NCBI GenBank assembly: GCA_963703015.1
Contig: OY969779.1
Location: 1,488,001 to 1,552,000, forward strand
Length of the DNA: 64,000 bases
Source: Methanobacterium_B sp963703015
Lineage (GTDB): Archaea > Methanobacteriota > Methanobacteria > Methanobacteriales > Methanobacteriaceae
Direction of reading: 5' to 3'
Part shown: one piece after another, positions 57,796 through 64,000 of the stretch
Numbering within the stretch: the stretch's first letter is position 1
Layout of the letters: each line of letters begins with the position of its first letter
Notes under the pieces: generated by a model
Seen by the model: the letters and a program-made list of their open reading frames with translations, nothing else
What the model was told of the DNA's origin: nothing
Databases searched by the model: none
Made by a program: the position numbers and the translations under genes

Positions 57796-58515
57796 ATGAC
57801 CAGTAAATACCTAACTATATTAACCCATAAAACTGGGGGAGCAATTGATCAAAACAGTGTGCTCATGGATCATGTTTCAGATGGAGATATTTCATACAAA
57901 ATGATCAAAGCATCCCGGTATGGAACTCCAATGATGAAGATGGGTAATGGTTCACCCAAGGTTATGATCACGGCAGGGGTGCATGGAAATGAGTTACCTC
58001 CACAAATTGCAGCACTTGAACTTTTAGAGTATTTGGATACTGAAGACTTAAACGGTACAATATACGTTGTTCCCTTTGCAGTTCCAAACGCAACCCAAAA
58101 TGATTCAAGAAGATTCAAAGGTTTTGATATGAATAGATCCGCAAAAAAGAGCGGTTCTGCTACAAACAAGATTTTAATGGCTGCAGATAACTTGGGAGTG
58201 TTATCTTTGGCTGACTTTCATTCTACTAAACCTGGAAGCAATCCTGGTATTGAAAGTGTTTTTTGTTCAAAGAAACCTTGTTCTGAAAGCGTGAAGATTG
58301 CTAAACACATAACTGAGGCCTTATCATCAAGGGTAATATGCCACAAGGTGGCTGGTGCATTGTACAGTGGTGCATTGGAAGATGAATGTAACCTTAAATA
58401 TGTGGCAGCAGTAACTTGTGAGGTAGTATCTGAAAACAATCTAGTTAGGGCAGGTAGTGTTGAAGCATCCTTCAAACAGATGATAGCTTACCTTGAGTAC
58501 TTTGATATAGTGTGA
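57796..58515 (+). CDS. Succinylglutamate desuccinylase/aspartoacylase-family protein
   Basis: A 239-residue M14-like zinc-hydrolase. ITAGVHGNELPPQ gives the H-x-x-E zinc motif, and LADFHSTKPGS supplies the third ligand. The family cleaves amide bonds of acylated amino acids or removes acyl groups. Its C-terminal domain ends in CEVVSEN, whose Glu is in a plausible catalytic place. The ATG follows GGTGGAGTT. The substrate is unknown. It lies between argG and a DUF457-like gene. Confidence 0.82.
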   Translation: MTSKYLTILTHKTGGAIDQNSVLMDHVSDGDISYKMIKASRYGTPMMKMGNGSPKVMITAGVHGNELPPQIAALELLEYLDTEDLNGTIYVVPFAVPNATQNDSRRFKGFDMNRSAKKSGSATNKILMAADNLGVLSLADFHSTKPGSNPGIESVFCSKKPCSESVKIAKHITEALSSRVICHKVAGALYSGALEDECNLKYVAAVTCEVVSENNLVRAGSVEASFKQMIAYLEYFDIV

Positions 58516-58568
58516 AGATGAAATAGGTAAATTATTATAAATGTTAATACAAACTTAAATCGATTAAA

Positions 58569-59255
58569 ATGCCGTCTTACAAAGAACATGTCCTTGCAGC
58601 TATTATAATGGTTTTCCCATTCTTTCAGGATGTTTTTTACATAGCACTAGCTGTCATAGGTGCTTCAATGATTGATATGGATCATCATGTTAATCAGAAG
58701 AACATCACCATAGTAGGTTTGTTAGGTGTTATTTTAGCTTTGATTCTTTATATTATACATCTACCATATTTGGTTGGAATTTTAATAGCTGTTATGGCTC
58801 TGTTATTCTATTTATCTGAACACAGAGGATTCATGCATTCCATATTAGGAATTATTTTTATCAGTCTATGTGTGGGATTTTTTGTTCTTGGTGCATACTC
58901 CCTAATGACGGATTATGGGATCAGTCTAAAGATCATTCTAATTGTTATTTCTCTAATACTTGGAATTGTGATTTTAAACAAAAAGCTCGTCCCAATATAT
59001 GCTTTCATTATCATACTTGCACTGTTATTCACACCTAATCATGCCTTCAATACTTATTATGTATTTATAGCCATTTTAATAGGGGGCATTAGTCATATAA
59101 TTCTTGATCTTTTCACAAAGGCAGGGGTAGAGCTTTTCAGTCCAATAACTTCTCAGAAATTTCATAAATTGGCTGGATTTACTTTACTGGGACTATATTT
59201 GGGGGCTGTGATCATCTCAGTTGTGGTGTACGGAAACCATTTCATGTGGTTTTAA
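58569..59255 (+). CDS. Membrane metal-dependent hydrolase (DUF457/YdjM-like)
   Basis: A 228-residue polytopic protein. The N-terminal YKEHVLAAI, the DMDHH motif near residue 38, EHRGFMHSILGI near 90 and GGISHIILDLFTKAGVELFS near 180 are the His/Asp pattern of the YdjM family, thought to bind metal at the membrane. Function in archaea is unknown. It follows the aspartoacylase-like gene by 53 bases and may share its transcript. Confidence 0.78.
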   Translation: MPSYKEHVLAAIIMVFPFFQDVFYIALAVIGASMIDMDHHVNQKNITIVGLLGVILALILYIIHLPYLVGILIAVMALLFYLSEHRGFMHSILGIIFISLCVGFFVLGAYSLMTDYGISLKIILIVISLILGIVILNKKLVPIYAFIIILALLFTPNHAFNTYYVFIAILIGGISHIILDLFTKAGVELFSPITSQKFHKLAGFTLLGLYLGAVIISVVVYGNHFMWF

Positions 59256-59488
59256 ATTAACATAATTTAACTTATTTTTAGTATATGAATAACATTGAAT
59301 AACATAATTATAAAAAAAAATTATAATTTAGTTAATTATTTATATATCATGTTTTATAATGATGAATTAATTATCATGGTTTTCAATGATTCATATGTGA
59401 ACTGATATTTATGTACAGTTTTTGTCTTTCCTGTGGCCATGTTAATTTACTTAAATATTATGCTTGTATGAAAATGGGGTAAATCGCA
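59256..59488. promoter_or_regulatory. Leader and promoter region of the ehb operon
   Basis: About 230 AT-rich bases. A TATA-like run (ACTTAAATATTA, about 59449-59460) lies roughly 30-40 bases before the ehbA ATG, and GGGGTAAATCGCA is the ribosome-binding region. No gene or repeat is seen here. Confidence 0.4.
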
Positions 59489-59800
59489 ATGTTTATAACC
59501 AGAATTTACTATGGAATAGCTTATTTCATCGTTCTTCTCTTTGAAATACTCAAAGCTGAAATTGATGTTGTCAAAAGAATAATCAACGGAGATGTAGAAC
59601 CAGTGGTGGTTGAGATCAAGACCGTACTTAAAAGACCTGTTTCCCAAGCCATACTTGCGAACAGTATTACATTAACACCAGGTACTCTTTCAATCGATCT
59701 TGATTCTGAAAACTGTATTTTAAAGGTTGCAACCATATCTCCACGTCCTGTGGAGGAAGTAATTCCATTTGAATCATATATAAAAGGGATGTTAGAATGA
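59489..59800 (+). CDS. ehbA: Energy-converting hydrogenase B subunit A (MnhE-like)
   Basis: A 103-residue membrane protein of the MnhE/MrpE type. The N-terminus has one membrane segment (residues about 3-22) and the segment LANSITLTPGTLSIDLD is the family signature. It opens the ehb operon in the order typical of Methanobacteriales. Ehb couples ion flow to ferredoxin reduction with H2. Its stop overlaps the ehbB start by four bases. Confidence 0.9.
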   Translation: MFITRIYYGIAYFIVLLFEILKAEIDVVKRIINGDVEPVVVEIKTVLKRPVSQAILANSITLTPGTLSIDLDSENCILKVATISPRPVEEVIPFESYIKGMLE

Positions 59801-60054
59801 ACATACTGCTTATATCAGAATACATTCTCATGGGGGCTCTTGCAATATTTGCATTGGCCACAATAAGGATCACAACAAGAAAAAAAATAGCGATGGCACT
59901 GGTGGGTTTGTCAGGTTTAAGTATTTCAATCGCAGTCATGCTAATTTTAATCCAACATATCTACAATTTAGCCTTTTGTAGGGATATAGCAACTGCATTA
60001 ATATTCCTGGGACCTGTGGGCACCATAGCATTTGCAAGAGTTTTAAGAGGATGA
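59797..60054 (+). CDS. ehbB: Energy-converting hydrogenase B subunit B (MnhF-like)
   Basis: An 85-residue protein with three membrane segments and the MrpF-like pattern (DIATALIFLGPVGTIAFARVL near the end). It is a membrane subunit of the Ehb complex with an Mrp antiporter likeness. It overlaps ehbA by four bases (ATGA) and ends 4 bases before ehbC, so it is translationally coupled. Confidence 0.88.
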   Translation: MNILLISEYILMGALAIFALATIRITTRKKIAMALVGLSGLSISIAVMLILIQHIYNLAFCRDIATALIFLGPVGTIAFARVLRG

Positions 60055-60058
60055 TCAT

Positions 60059-60331
60059 GTGACAGATATAATAACATTGATACAATCGGCAATACTCATC
60101 ATTGCTGCTTTCCTGGTGCTTTTAGCAGCATATGGAATTTTAAAGTATAAGGATGATATTGAAAACATAATTTACGCACGGATTCATATTCTAGGTGTTG
60201 CTGACACTGCTCTTATCCTTGCACTTTTAGCTATCAACGAACCACTCTTGGCAGTAGCTTACTTCATACTGGTGCCCTTCGCAGCCCATGCTGTTGCCAA
60301 CGGTTACTTCTACGGGGAGGAAGAACAATGA
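60059..60331 (+). CDS. ehbC: Energy-converting hydrogenase B subunit C (MnhG-like)
   Basis: A 90-residue protein with three membrane segments. YARIHILGVADTALILAL is the MrpG signature. The start is GTG at 60059 with AAGAGGATGATCAT upstream; an ATG two bases earlier is in another frame. It overlaps the ehbD start by four bases (ATGA). It is a membrane subunit of Ehb. Confidence 0.88.
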   Translation: MTDIITLIQSAILIIAAFLVLLAAYGILKYKDDIENIIYARIHILGVADTALILALLAINEPLLAVAYFILVPFAAHAVANGYFYGEEEQ

Positions 60332-60561
60332 TAGAGTATGTTTTTATGATTACAACAATTTTAGGAGCAATTATAACATTATTACAGCGAGATCTCCTAA
60401 AAGCAGCCATATTAACTGGAATTCCAGGGGCGTCCCTAGCCTTGCTTTACCAGTACCTTCAAGCTCCCGACGTAGCATTAACGCAGGCCATAGTTGGATC
60501 AGCTATAGTACCGGTATTTTTTGCTCTGGCAGTTTACAGAACACGCAGGGTGGAGGAATAA
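60328..60561 (+). CDS. ehbD: Energy-converting hydrogenase B subunit D
   Basis: A 77-residue protein with two membrane segments. The part GIPGASLALLYQYLQAPDVA and LTQAIVGSAIVPVFFAL resembles the DUF4040 part of MrpA/MrpB-like antiporter subunits, which fits EhbD. The stop is 1 base before the ehbE ATG region, with GGAGG inside the end of its frame serving as the ehbE ribosome-binding site. Confidence 0.87.
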   Translation: MIEYVFMITTILGAIITLLQRDLLKAAILTGIPGASLALLYQYLQAPDVALTQAIVGSAIVPVFFALAVYRTRRVEE

Positions 60562-60562
60562 T

Positions 60563-60928
60563 ATGATAATGGATACACAATTAGCATCACTTTTAACTGC
60601 TGGCGCACTGATAGTTATAGGTATATTTGGTACATTATTCCTTGATAATCTTATAAAAAAGGTTATATCTCTGGCATTTATAGGTGATGGTGCTAACCTG
60701 TTCCTAATTGCAATGGGTTACAAAGCAGGAGGAATAGTTTACATATTTTTACCAGGTATGTCCATGTCTGAATTTTCTCAGAATGCCGCATATCCACTCC
60801 CATTTGCACTGGTTTTGACCAGTATTGTTATAGGGGCCAGTACAATGGCAGTTATGCTTGGCTTAATTATAGTACTCAACAAAAAGTACGGATCCATAAG
60901 TGCATCAAAGATTCTTGGAGATAATTGA
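60563..60928 (+). CDS. ehbE: Energy-converting hydrogenase B subunit E (MnhC/NuoK-like)
   Basis: A 121-residue MrpC/NuoK-like membrane protein with three membrane segments. SLAFIGDGANLFLIAMGYK and AYPLPFALVLTSIVIGAST are the family pattern. The ATG at 60563 stands 6 bases from GGAGG; frames upstream of this have no support. It is followed by a short frame that fills the gap to ehbF. Confidence 0.9.
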   Translation: MIMDTQLASLLTAGALIVIGIFGTLFLDNLIKKVISLAFIGDGANLFLIAMGYKAGGIVYIFLPGMSMSEFSQNAAYPLPFALVLTSIVIGASTMAVMLGLIIVLNKKYGSISASKILGDN

Positions 60929-60929
60929 A

Positions 60930-61040
60930 ATGCTTTCAAAATTCTCATCAAATAATATAAAAATTAACACCCAACTGAACATTTCAAGCCAGTTAGGTGT
61001 TTACAGGGTTAATATTCGATTCAGGGAGGGTGTTAAATGA
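60930..61040 (+). CDS. Possible 36-residue coupled frame between ehbE and ehbF
   Basis: An ATG one base after the ehbE stop opens 36 codons (MLSKFSSNNIKINTQLNISS and so on) that end in TGA overlapping the ehbF ATG (ATGA). GGAG stands 9 bases before its ATG. The exact fit at both ends argues for translation. Against this, the peptide is polar and unrecognised, and the same bases form an imperfect hairpin (60966-61001) and carry the ehbF ribosome-binding site. Confidence 0.4.
   Translation: MLSKFSSNNIKINTQLNISSQLGVYRVNIRFREGVK
60966..61001 (+). other. Inverted repeat inside the ehbE-ehbF gap
   Basis: AACACCCAACTG (60966-60977) pairs with CAGTTAGGTGTT (60990-61001) with one mismatch and a 12-base loop. 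There is no T-run, so it is more likely an RNA processing or stability element than a terminator. It falls in the 36-codon frame. Confidence 0.45.
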
Positions 61041-62539
61041 GCGCAGCAAATCTTTTAATCCCGTTGATGATAATAATACCAATTACATGTGCTTTATTTT
61101 TAAACCTTCTTCATGAGAAGAGTAGGGTAGTTAAAATAATATCTGTAATTGTTGCTTTGCTCCTTCCAACAATACCTCTGCTTGCAAGCTATGGAATACA
61201 GTACTTCGGTGGTTATGCGCCTCTAGCACAGAATCCAACCATTGCAACAGGACTTCCAAGCTTCATCACAGGATCCGCACTTAATATTTTCCACCCCGCA
61301 ATAACCTACGTATTTGGAAGCGCCCAAAAATTAATGATAACAATTTTGGGTTTTGTTGCACTCTTTGCAATATTCATTTCCATTTACGAGGTCAAAAAAC
61401 CTTCAGGTGTTTATATATATCTCATTTTAATGGGAGTTGCATCTGTAATGGCAATGTTACTCTCAGATGATATATTCAACCTTTACGTGTTCTTTGAGAT
61501 AGCTGCACTGACACAAGTGGGAATAGTCCTGGTTTCCAAAGTTGATTACAACTACGAAACCGCTCTCAAATATCTTATTGTGGGAGGCATAGCCTCACCA
61601 ATGTTACTTCTGGGTATCGCATTACTGTTGGGAGTAACAGGAAACGTGAACATAACTGATATTGTTTACTCCATAAGAACAGGACTGGTGGATCCTCACA
61701 GTCCAGTGTTGCTCATGGCAGGCAGTTTGATAATTTTTGGATGGTTATATGCTGCAGGTCTTCCACCTTTCCACACAATAAAATCTGCAATGTACAGTAA
61801 AGCTTTACCTACCGGTGCAGCAGTTTTACAGGCCTTCTCTGTGTTCACATTTGTGGCCATTGGAGTGATCATACTTAGAATATTCTCTTACCTTCACTTT
61901 GCAGAAATTTTCATCCTTGGAATCTCACTCATAGCAATGGTGTTGGGTATTACCATGGCCATCACCCAAACAGATTTCAAGAGGTTAATAGCATTTCTGG
62001 CAGTTGGAGAACTTGGTTACATAGGAGTTGGATTTGGTCTGGGAACTGTATTTGGAATAACAGCTGGACTGTTCCAAGCAGTGAACGAGGCTGTGATAAC
62101 AGCTTTACTCTTCATAGGATTTGGTACCATCATGTACAAAACCAAAGAAACAGAACTTAAAAAGCTCGGAGGGATGTTGGTTGAAACTCCAAAATCAGCT
62201 TTTTTGGTTCTTTTAGCAGGACTGGCAATGGCAGGAGTGCCACCTTTCAATGCATTCCAAAGTAAACTTATGCTTGTCCAGTCATCACTGAACTCCGGAC
62301 TTCCTGAAGTAGCCATAATAATGGTTTTACTGAGTATAGTAACATTTATGACTTTCATGAAGGCTTTCCACACCATATATTTGAGACCAAAACCAGCAGG
62401 TCTCGTTATAGAAAACGAGAATATACCAAGGGTCACAATCGTGGCAATGGTTTGTTTACTGATAATATGTTTAGTGTTTGGATTGTATCCACAACTTGCA
62501 ACCAATTACTTACAAGGGCTAGCTATGGGGATAGCATAA
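61037..62539 (+). CDS. ehbF: Energy-converting hydrogenase B subunit F (MrpD/NuoN-like)
   Basis: A 500-residue membrane protein with about 14 membrane segments, the antiporter-like large subunit of Ehb. The proton-channel pattern LYVFFEIAALTQVGIV (conserved Glu) and GWLYAAGLPPFHTIKSAMYSK, TQTDFKRLIAFLAVGELGYI are typical of MrpD/NuoN proteins. It probably carries ions across the membrane during ferredoxin reduction. The ATG follows GGGAGGGTGTTAA. Confidence 0.95.
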   Translation: MSAANLLIPLMIIIPITCALFLNLLHEKSRVVKIISVIVALLLPTIPLLASYGIQYFGGYAPLAQNPTIATGLPSFITGSALNIFHPAITYVFGSAQKLMITILGFVALFAIFISIYEVKKPSGVYIYLILMGVASVMAMLLSDDIFNLYVFFEIAALTQVGIVLVSKVDYNYETALKYLIVGGIASPMLLLGIALLLGVTGNVNITDIVYSIRTGLVDPHSPVLLMAGSLIIFGWLYAAGLPPFHTIKSAMYSKALPTGAAVLQAFSVFTFVAIGVIILRIFSYLHFAEIFILGISLIAMVLGITMAITQTDFKRLIAFLAVGELGYIGVGFGLGTVFGITAGLFQAVNEAVITALLFIGFGTIMYKTKETELKKLGGMLVETPKSAFLVLLAGLAMAGVPPFNAFQSKLMLVQSSLNSGLPEVAIIMVLLSIVTFMTFMKAFHTIYLRPKPAGLVIENENIPRVTIVAMVCLLIICLVFGLYPQLATNYLQGLAMGIA

Positions 62540-62554
62540 CGAAAGAGGGATTAT

Positions 62555-62893
62555 ATGAACATCTATGATTTCATACTGAAAAAGATAAAAGACGTTAAAA
62601 TGGAAACGGGAGATGAAGGTCCTGTTACAAATATTTCAGCCACCTCAATGCTGACTGCAGAGATCACAATAATATCTTCCCTTTTAATTGCTGTGGTGAT
62701 GTTGAGATTACTTAACAGAGCACTCATGATGGCGATGGTTGTGATAGTATTCCTGATAATATTCATGGCAATGCCCATCATGCCGAAGTTAAAAAGAGAA
62801 CAGAATGATTCACTGGCTACCATGAGTTTCTATGTAATTGTTGCACTTGCGATAATAGTTTCACTATTCTACTGGGGGAATTTAAATGTCTGA
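62555..62893 (+). CDS. ehbG: Energy-converting hydrogenase B subunit G
   Basis: A 112-residue protein. About 30 polar residues are followed by three hydrophobic segments (near residues 33-50, 56-74 and 88-106). It has no motif that identifies it alone; it is named from its place after ehbF and before the MrpB-like genes, as in other Methanobacteriales. Its stop overlaps the ehbH start. Confidence 0.8.
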   Translation: MNIYDFILKKIKDVKMETGDEGPVTNISATSMLTAEITIISSLLIAVVMLRLLNRALMMAMVVIVFLIIFMAMPIMPKLKREQNDSLATMSFYVIVALAIIVSLFYWGNLNV

Positions 62894-63170
62894 AGGAATT
62901 CGAAATATTATAGCAGGACTCGCACTTTTAATATTTGCAGCCACACTGTTCCAGTCAATATTCCACTTTTCCACAATGATCTACCCTGGAATAAGTTATA
63001 TATACAACTGGGTAGGACCTCACATAGCCCCTAACATGGTTACAAACGTAGTGTTTGATTGGAGAGGATACGATACCCTTGGAGAAGCATTGATTCTTGT
63101 AACAGCAGTTATAGTTACCCTTCTAATATTTGGAAGGGGCCAAGTAGATCTTGGAGGTGATGATGAATGA
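62886..63170 (+). CDS. ehbH: Energy-converting hydrogenase B subunit H (MbhE-like)
   Basis: A 94-residue protein with membrane segments near residues 8-26 and 68-85. NVVFDWRGYDTLGEALILVT is the signature shared with the MbhE/MrpA C-terminal domain of membrane-bound hydrogenases. The start overlaps the ehbG stop by 8 bases and the stop overlaps the ehbI start (ATGA). Confidence 0.88.
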   Translation: MSEGIRNIIAGLALLIFAATLFQSIFHFSTMIYPGISYIYNWVGPHIAPNMVTNVVFDWRGYDTLGEALILVTAVIVTLLIFGRGQVDLGGDDE

Positions 63171-63640
63171 GTACAATTTTAAAACTATTTGCATTTCCTG
63201 CAGCAGTCGTATTCATGTGCTACGGTGCACTCACAATTCTTGGAGGACACATAACACCTGGAGGAGGTTTTCAGGGCGGGGCCATGATAGCGGCAGGAAT
63301 AATTTTCTGTTTAGTAGTATATGGGGTTGACAAAACACCAATAAAACTTAGTCACAATTTTATGGCCTCATTAGAAAGTATAGGAGCTATAGGATACATA
63401 TTCCTGGGACTTGCAGGTTTGTTCACCACAGGATTCTTCCTTTACAACTTGGGAGTTGATATTTACCATATAGTTCCTCCATACATAGTCAACATATTCG
63501 ACTATCCTGATCCAATACATGCTGGTATAATTCCTTACCTCAACTTCGTTGTGGGATTAAAGGTTCTGGTAGGTTTAAGTGCAGTTGTGATAACCTTCCT
63601 AGAAAGTGATAAACTTATAAAGAAAATGGAGAGTAACTAA
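63167..63640 (+). CDS. ehbI: Energy-converting hydrogenase B subunit I (MnhB-like)
   Basis: A 157-residue MrpB-like membrane protein with about four membrane segments. GGHITPGGGFQGGAMIAAG is the MrpB signature. It belongs to the membrane ion-pumping part of Ehb. It overlaps ehbH by four bases and its stop directly abuts the ehbJ start. Confidence 0.9.
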   Translation: MSTILKLFAFPAAVVFMCYGALTILGGHITPGGGFQGGAMIAAGIIFCLVVYGVDKTPIKLSHNFMASLESIGAIGYIFLGLAGLFTTGFFLYNLGVDIYHIVPPYIVNIFDYPDPIHAGIIPYLNFVVGLKVLVGLSAVVITFLESDKLIKKMESN

Positions 63641-63889
63641 ATGGTTTATATTGGCCCACTTGTTCTGGGATTCGTAATTGGATTCATACTCGGAACAAGA
63701 ATTAAACCAAATCCCGAGAGCAAGATTTACTTCCCTGCTTCGGTCTATGTGTTGCTGGCAATAGTTGTGATTGTAATGGCATACCAATTAGGTCCTTTCC
63801 CATTTTACACAGATTCAATACTTGCTAACGGACTTATATCTGCATTTGCAGGTATAATTGTGGGTAAATTAACATTCGGAAGAGGATAG
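63641..63889 (+). CDS. ehbJ: Energy-converting hydrogenase B subunit J
   Basis: An 82-residue protein with three hydrophobic segments (near residues 4-18, 33-47 and 60-76). It is recognised mostly by position after ehbI and before the ferredoxin-like ehbK. The ATG is directly at the ehbI stop. Function in the complex is not known. Confidence 0.82.
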   Translation: MVYIGPLVLGFVIGFILGTRIKPNPESKIYFPASVYVLLAIVVIVMAYQLGPFPFYTDSILANGLISAFAGIIVGKLTFGRG

Positions 63890-63938
63890 TAGTTAAAATA
63901 ACTAATATAAATTAGAATATTATAAGAAGGTAAATGTC

Positions 63939-64000
63939 ATGTTCCTATCAACAAAGAAATGTGAAGGCATTGGAAAGTGTGTTGAAGAATGCCCAACTGA
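63939..64000 (+). CDS. ehbK: Energy-converting hydrogenase B subunit K, ferredoxin type (3' end outside window)
   Basis: The first 20 codons only. MFLSTKKCEGIGKCVEECPT holds the start of a [4Fe-4S] motif (C-x5-C-x3-C-P), as in the ferredoxin-like EhbK. A ribosome-binding site (GAAGG) lies about 9 bases before the ATG, and the gap after ehbJ is 49 bases. The gene continues beyond the window, where the hydrogenase subunits are expected. Confidence 0.8.
   Translation, partial: MFLSTKKCEGIGKCVEECPT

Overview
The window looks like a chromosomal segment of a mesophilic, hydrogenotrophic methanogen of the order Methanobacteriales, probably genus Methanobacterium. The support is AT-rich DNA, archaeal-type replication, transcription and translation genes, F420-reducing hydrogenase (frhADGB), formylmethanofuran:H4MPT formyltransferase (ftr), energy-converting hydrogenase B (ehb), a family-B DNA polymerase cut off just after its YADTDG motif (the split polymerase typical of this order), and a pseudomurein-binding cell-wall peptidase. 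Many genes start at TTG or GTG behind a GGTGAT or GGAGG ribosome-binding site. The species is inferred, not proven.

Region 1 (1-13,400) is an information-processing block: pus10 (cut by the window edge), srp54, hpt, dph2, csl4, rpoL, DUF99, a Nudix hydrolase, tfs, an unknown membrane protein, pcn, a GINS subunit, rpl44e, rps27e, the aIF2 alpha gene, nop10, a PAC2 protein and a PHP-family protein. Region 2 (13,400-16,600) has a methyltransferase, a DUF5518 protein, two near-duplicate tRNA-Arg genes, and a second PAC2 gene coupled to a PepSY-like secreted protein. Region 3 (16,600-25,300) holds frhADGB, a tandem duplication of the type II methionine aminopeptidase gene with its terminator, a membrane/coiled-coil gene set, and initiator tRNA-Met directly followed by the RNase P RNA.

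Region 4 (25,300-33,000) is the grpE-dnaK-dnaJ chaperone set, divergent from a Phr-like winged-helix regulator with dyad repeats over the grpE promoter, then hypF and a QueG-like iron-sulfur protein. Region 5 (33,000-44,500) mixes accessory enzymes, polB1, tRNA-Cys, an intron-containing tRNA-Trp whose intron reads as a box C/D guide RNA, and trkA/trkH with a stomatin-like protein. Region 6 (44,500-51,500) looks like an envelope neighbourhood: pseudomurein-binding cysteine peptidase, YbjQ, a polytopic membrane protein, a two-domain glycosyltransferase fusion, a phosphoesterase and a flippase-like protein. Region 7 (51,600-64,000) has ftr, a potassium channel with three C-terminal repeats, nnr, a BofA-like protein, argG, an aspartoacylase-like gene, and the ehb operon running off the right edge in ehbK.

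The metabolic genes fit together. Frh makes reduced F420 from H2, Ftr acts early in CO2 reduction, Ehb uses ion motive force to make reduced ferredoxin for biosynthesis, and FrhD and HypF mature the NiFe hydrogenases. The observations most worth a second look are the tRNA-Trp intron guide RNA, the Phr-like operator at the chaperone genes, the mosaic methionine aminopeptidase pair, the triplicated module of the potassium channel, and a 36-codon frame that exactly bridges ehbE and ehbF.
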